Assembly (NCBI GenBank): GCA_977006965.1
Contig: OZ345359.1
Coordinates: forward strand, 3,038,001-3,102,000
DNA length: 64,000 nt
Source of the DNA: Phymatolithon calcareum
Taxonomy: Eukaryota; Rhodophyta; Florideophyceae; Hapalidiales
Direction: 5' to 3'
Shown piece after piece: positions 61,932 through 64,000 of this stretch; the first letter of the stretch is position 1, and every line of letters starts with the position of its first letter. Below the pieces are notes generated by a model, which was given only the letters and a program-made list of their open reading frames with translations, searched no databases and was not told the DNA's origin. The position numbers and the translations under genes were made by a program.

Positions 61932-64000
61932 ATGACTGATATACACGGGTCATTACAGTCAGAACTGTCAAATCAGTCAAAACAGTCATATCGGTCAATA
62001 ATAAATTCGTCGTGTGCACGCCGGTTGAGTAGACCAACCACGAGACGCATTTCTGGCATTCTACATGCCTGCGCATTCAGTTTGGATCCAGCTGTGACCA
62101 GAGGTTTTCACCAGAACATCTCCCTGGGTGAGTGTCTCATAGATCGATCAGGACAAGATGTTGCAATCAGTGCCAACCGGTCCCAGACTGTCCCAGACGG
62201 TGGCAAAGAAGCACACAAGGTGTGACACCGTGATATACACGTCATTATGACTGATATACACGGGTCATTACAGTCAGAACTGTCAAATCAGTCAAAACAG
62301 TCATATCGGTCAATAATAAATTCCTCGTGTGCACGCCGGTTGAGTAGACCAACCACGAGACGCATTTCTGGCATTCTACATGCCTGCGCATTCAGTTTGG
62401 ATCCAGCTGTGACCAGAGGTTTTCACCAGAACATCTCCCTGGGTGAGTGTCTCATTGATCGATCAGGATAAGATGTTGCAATCGGTTGCAACCGGTTGCA
62501 ATCAGTGCCAACAGGTCCCACGCGGTCCCAAACGGTGGCAAAGAAGCACACAAGGTGTGACACCGTGATATACACGTCATTATGACTGATATACACGGGT
62601 CATTACAGTCAGAACTGTCAAATCAGTCAAAACAGTCATATCGGTCAATAATAAATTCGTCGTGTGCACGCCGGTTGAGTAGACCAACCACGAGACGCAT
62701 TTCTGGCATTCTACATGCCTGCGCATTCAGTTTGGATCCAGCTGTGACCAGAGGTTTTCACCAGAACATCTCCCTGGGTGAGTGTCTCATAGATCGATCA
62801 GGATAAGATGTTGCAATCGGTTGCAACCGGTTGCAATCAGTGCCAACAGGTCCCACGCGGTCCCAAACGGTGGCAAAGAAGCACACAAGGTGTGACACCG
62901 TGATATACACGTCATTATGACTGATATACACGGGTCATTACAGTCAGAACTGTCAAATCAGTCAAAACAGTCATATCGGTCAATAATAAATTCGTCGTGT
63001 GCACGCCGGTTGAGTAGACCAACCACGAGACGCATTTCTGGCATTCTACATGCCTGCGCATTCAGTTTGGATCCAGCTGTGACCAGAGGTTTTCACCAGA
63101 ACATCTCCCTGGGTGAGTGTCTCATAGATCGATCAGGACAAGATGTTGCAATCAGTGCCAACCGGTCCCAGACTGTCCCAGACGGTGGCAAAGAAGCACA
63201 CAAGGTGTGACACCGTGATATACACGTCATTATGACTGATATACACGGGTCATTACAGTCAGAACTGTCAAATCAGTCAAAACAGTCATATCGGTCAATA
63301 ATAAATTCGTCGTGTGCACGCCGGTTGAGTAGACCAACCACGAGACGCATTTCTGGCATTCTACATGCCTGCGCATTCAGTTTGGATCCAGCTGTGACCA
63401 GAGGTTTTCACCAGAACATCTCCCTGGGTGAGTGTCTCATAGATCGATCAGGACAAGATGTTGCAATCAGTGCCAACCGGTCCCAGACTGTCCCAGACGG
63501 TGGCAAAGAAGCACACAAGGTGTGACACCGTGATATACACGTCATTATGACTGATATACACGGGTCATTACAGTCAGAACTGTCAAATCAGTCAAAACAG
63601 TCATATCGGTCAATAATAAATTCGTCGTGTGCACGCCGGTTGAGTAGACCAACCACGAGACGCATTTCTGGCATTCTACATGCCTGCGCATTCAGTTTGG
63701 ATCCAGCTGTGACCAGAGGTTTTCACCAGAACATCTCCCTGGGTGAGTGTCTCATAGATCGATCAGGATAAGATGTTGCAATCGGTTGCAACCGGTTGCA
63801 ATCAGTGCCAACAGGTCCCACGCGGTCCCAAACGGTGGCAAAGAAGCACACAAGGTGTGACACCGTGATATACACGTCATTATGACTGATATACACGGGT
63901 CATTACAGTCAGAACTGTCAAATCAGTCAAAACAGTCATATCGGTCAATAATAAATTCCTCGTGTGCACGCCGGTTGAGTAGACCAACCACGAGACGCAT
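61932..64000 (+). repeat. Right-hand end of the window: A B B A A B and a partial unit
   Basis: A second B-B junction lies at 62,247/62,582. The array shows no sign of decay at 64,000, so it continues beyond the window. Confidence 0.9.

Larger units (their letters stand above)
21978..64000 (+). repeat. Satellite DNA array of 315/335-bp monomers, open at the right edge
   Basis: All monomers are head to tail. Taking ATGACTGATA as monomer start, I count 129 complete units from 22,286 to 63,881: 81 of type A (315 bp, one of 316) and 48 of type B (335 bp). A diverged edge unit precedes them and a partial unit ends the window. The lengths sum exactly: 81x315 + 48x335 + 1 = 41,596. Most units of a type differ by only a few bases. 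Nearly all carry GGATCC (in TTTGGATCCA), so BamHI would cut about once per monomer. I saw no copy of the monomer elsewhere in 1-21,977. Arrays of this kind are typical of centromeric, pericentromeric or subtelomeric heterochromatin; which one cannot be read from the window. Confidence 0.98.

Noticed and set aside
22286-63881. About 130 similar open frames of 74, 97 or 112 codons as a tandem multigene family
   Set aside because: The frame changes length freely between A and B units through a 20-bp frame-changing difference and a TAA, with no sign of repair. Openness is explained by copying of one monomer. I therefore list the DNA as satellite, not as genes.
22286-64000. A CRISPR array
   Set aside because: Units are 315-335 bp with no short repeat/unique spacer pattern, and the context is eukaryotic with no cas genes.
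21978-64000. Ribosomal DNA or intergenic-spacer repeats
   Set aside because: No rRNA-like segment is visible in the monomer or in the flank.
21978-64000. A telomeric or subtelomeric assignment for the array
   Set aside because: No telomere-type short G-rich repeat is present. The position cannot be decided from this window, so it is left open.

Overview
The window reads as nuclear DNA of a eukaryote. It has no operons and no bacterial gene packing. It carries decayed reverse-transcriptase genes of non-LTR type, a short interspersed element with a target-site duplication, a plant/alga/protist-style NB-ARC protein, and a very long satellite array. I cannot name the species. A protist or alga (for example a red alga) with few introns would fit, but that is a guess. 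All counts below were made by hand.

Layout. Bases 1-21,977 are gene-poor and full of broken genes. In order: a frameshifted Sel1-like repeat fragment (1-353), two unrecognised open frames (1,023-1,789), a 35-bp minisatellite (2,061-2,360), a LINE reverse-transcriptase remnant (2,501-3,626), a gene-free stretch rich in TACAGTA-like words (3.6-6.3 kb), and two direct copies of a decayed basic-protein gene (about 6.6-7.9 and 9.95-11.24 kb). The one convincing intact gene is a 630-aa NB-ARC NTPase (12,217-14,109, + strand). More decayed coding pieces follow at 14.6-14.9 kb and 16.4-17.1 kb, both on the minus strand. A 171-bp SINE-like element with a 16-bp target-site duplication lies at 19,581-19,751, and a second copy lies inverted at 6,314-6,482.

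Bases 21,978-64,000 (about 66% of the window) are one head-to-tail satellite array that runs off the right edge. I count 129 complete monomers after a diverged edge unit: 81 of type A (315 bp, one of them 316) and 48 of type B (335 bp). B differs from A in size by exactly two 10-bp subunits, and most B units carry a 16-bp perfect palindrome that A units lack. The order of A and B is not random. It forms zones of higher-order repeats: an AABAAAB' heptamer (2,245 bp, x2), an AB dimer (650 bp, x11), an AABABAB heptamer (2,265 bp, x3) and an AAB trimer (965 bp, x4 and x5). Private mutations pile up at the left edge and are rare further in.

Interpretation. A TE-rich, pseudogene-rich flank meeting a homogenised array with nested higher-order structure, and a candidate protein-binding palindrome in alternate monomers, is the layout expected at the edge of a centromeric or other heterochromatic satellite. 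That is inference. The array structure itself is seen directly. The genes here do not form a pathway.
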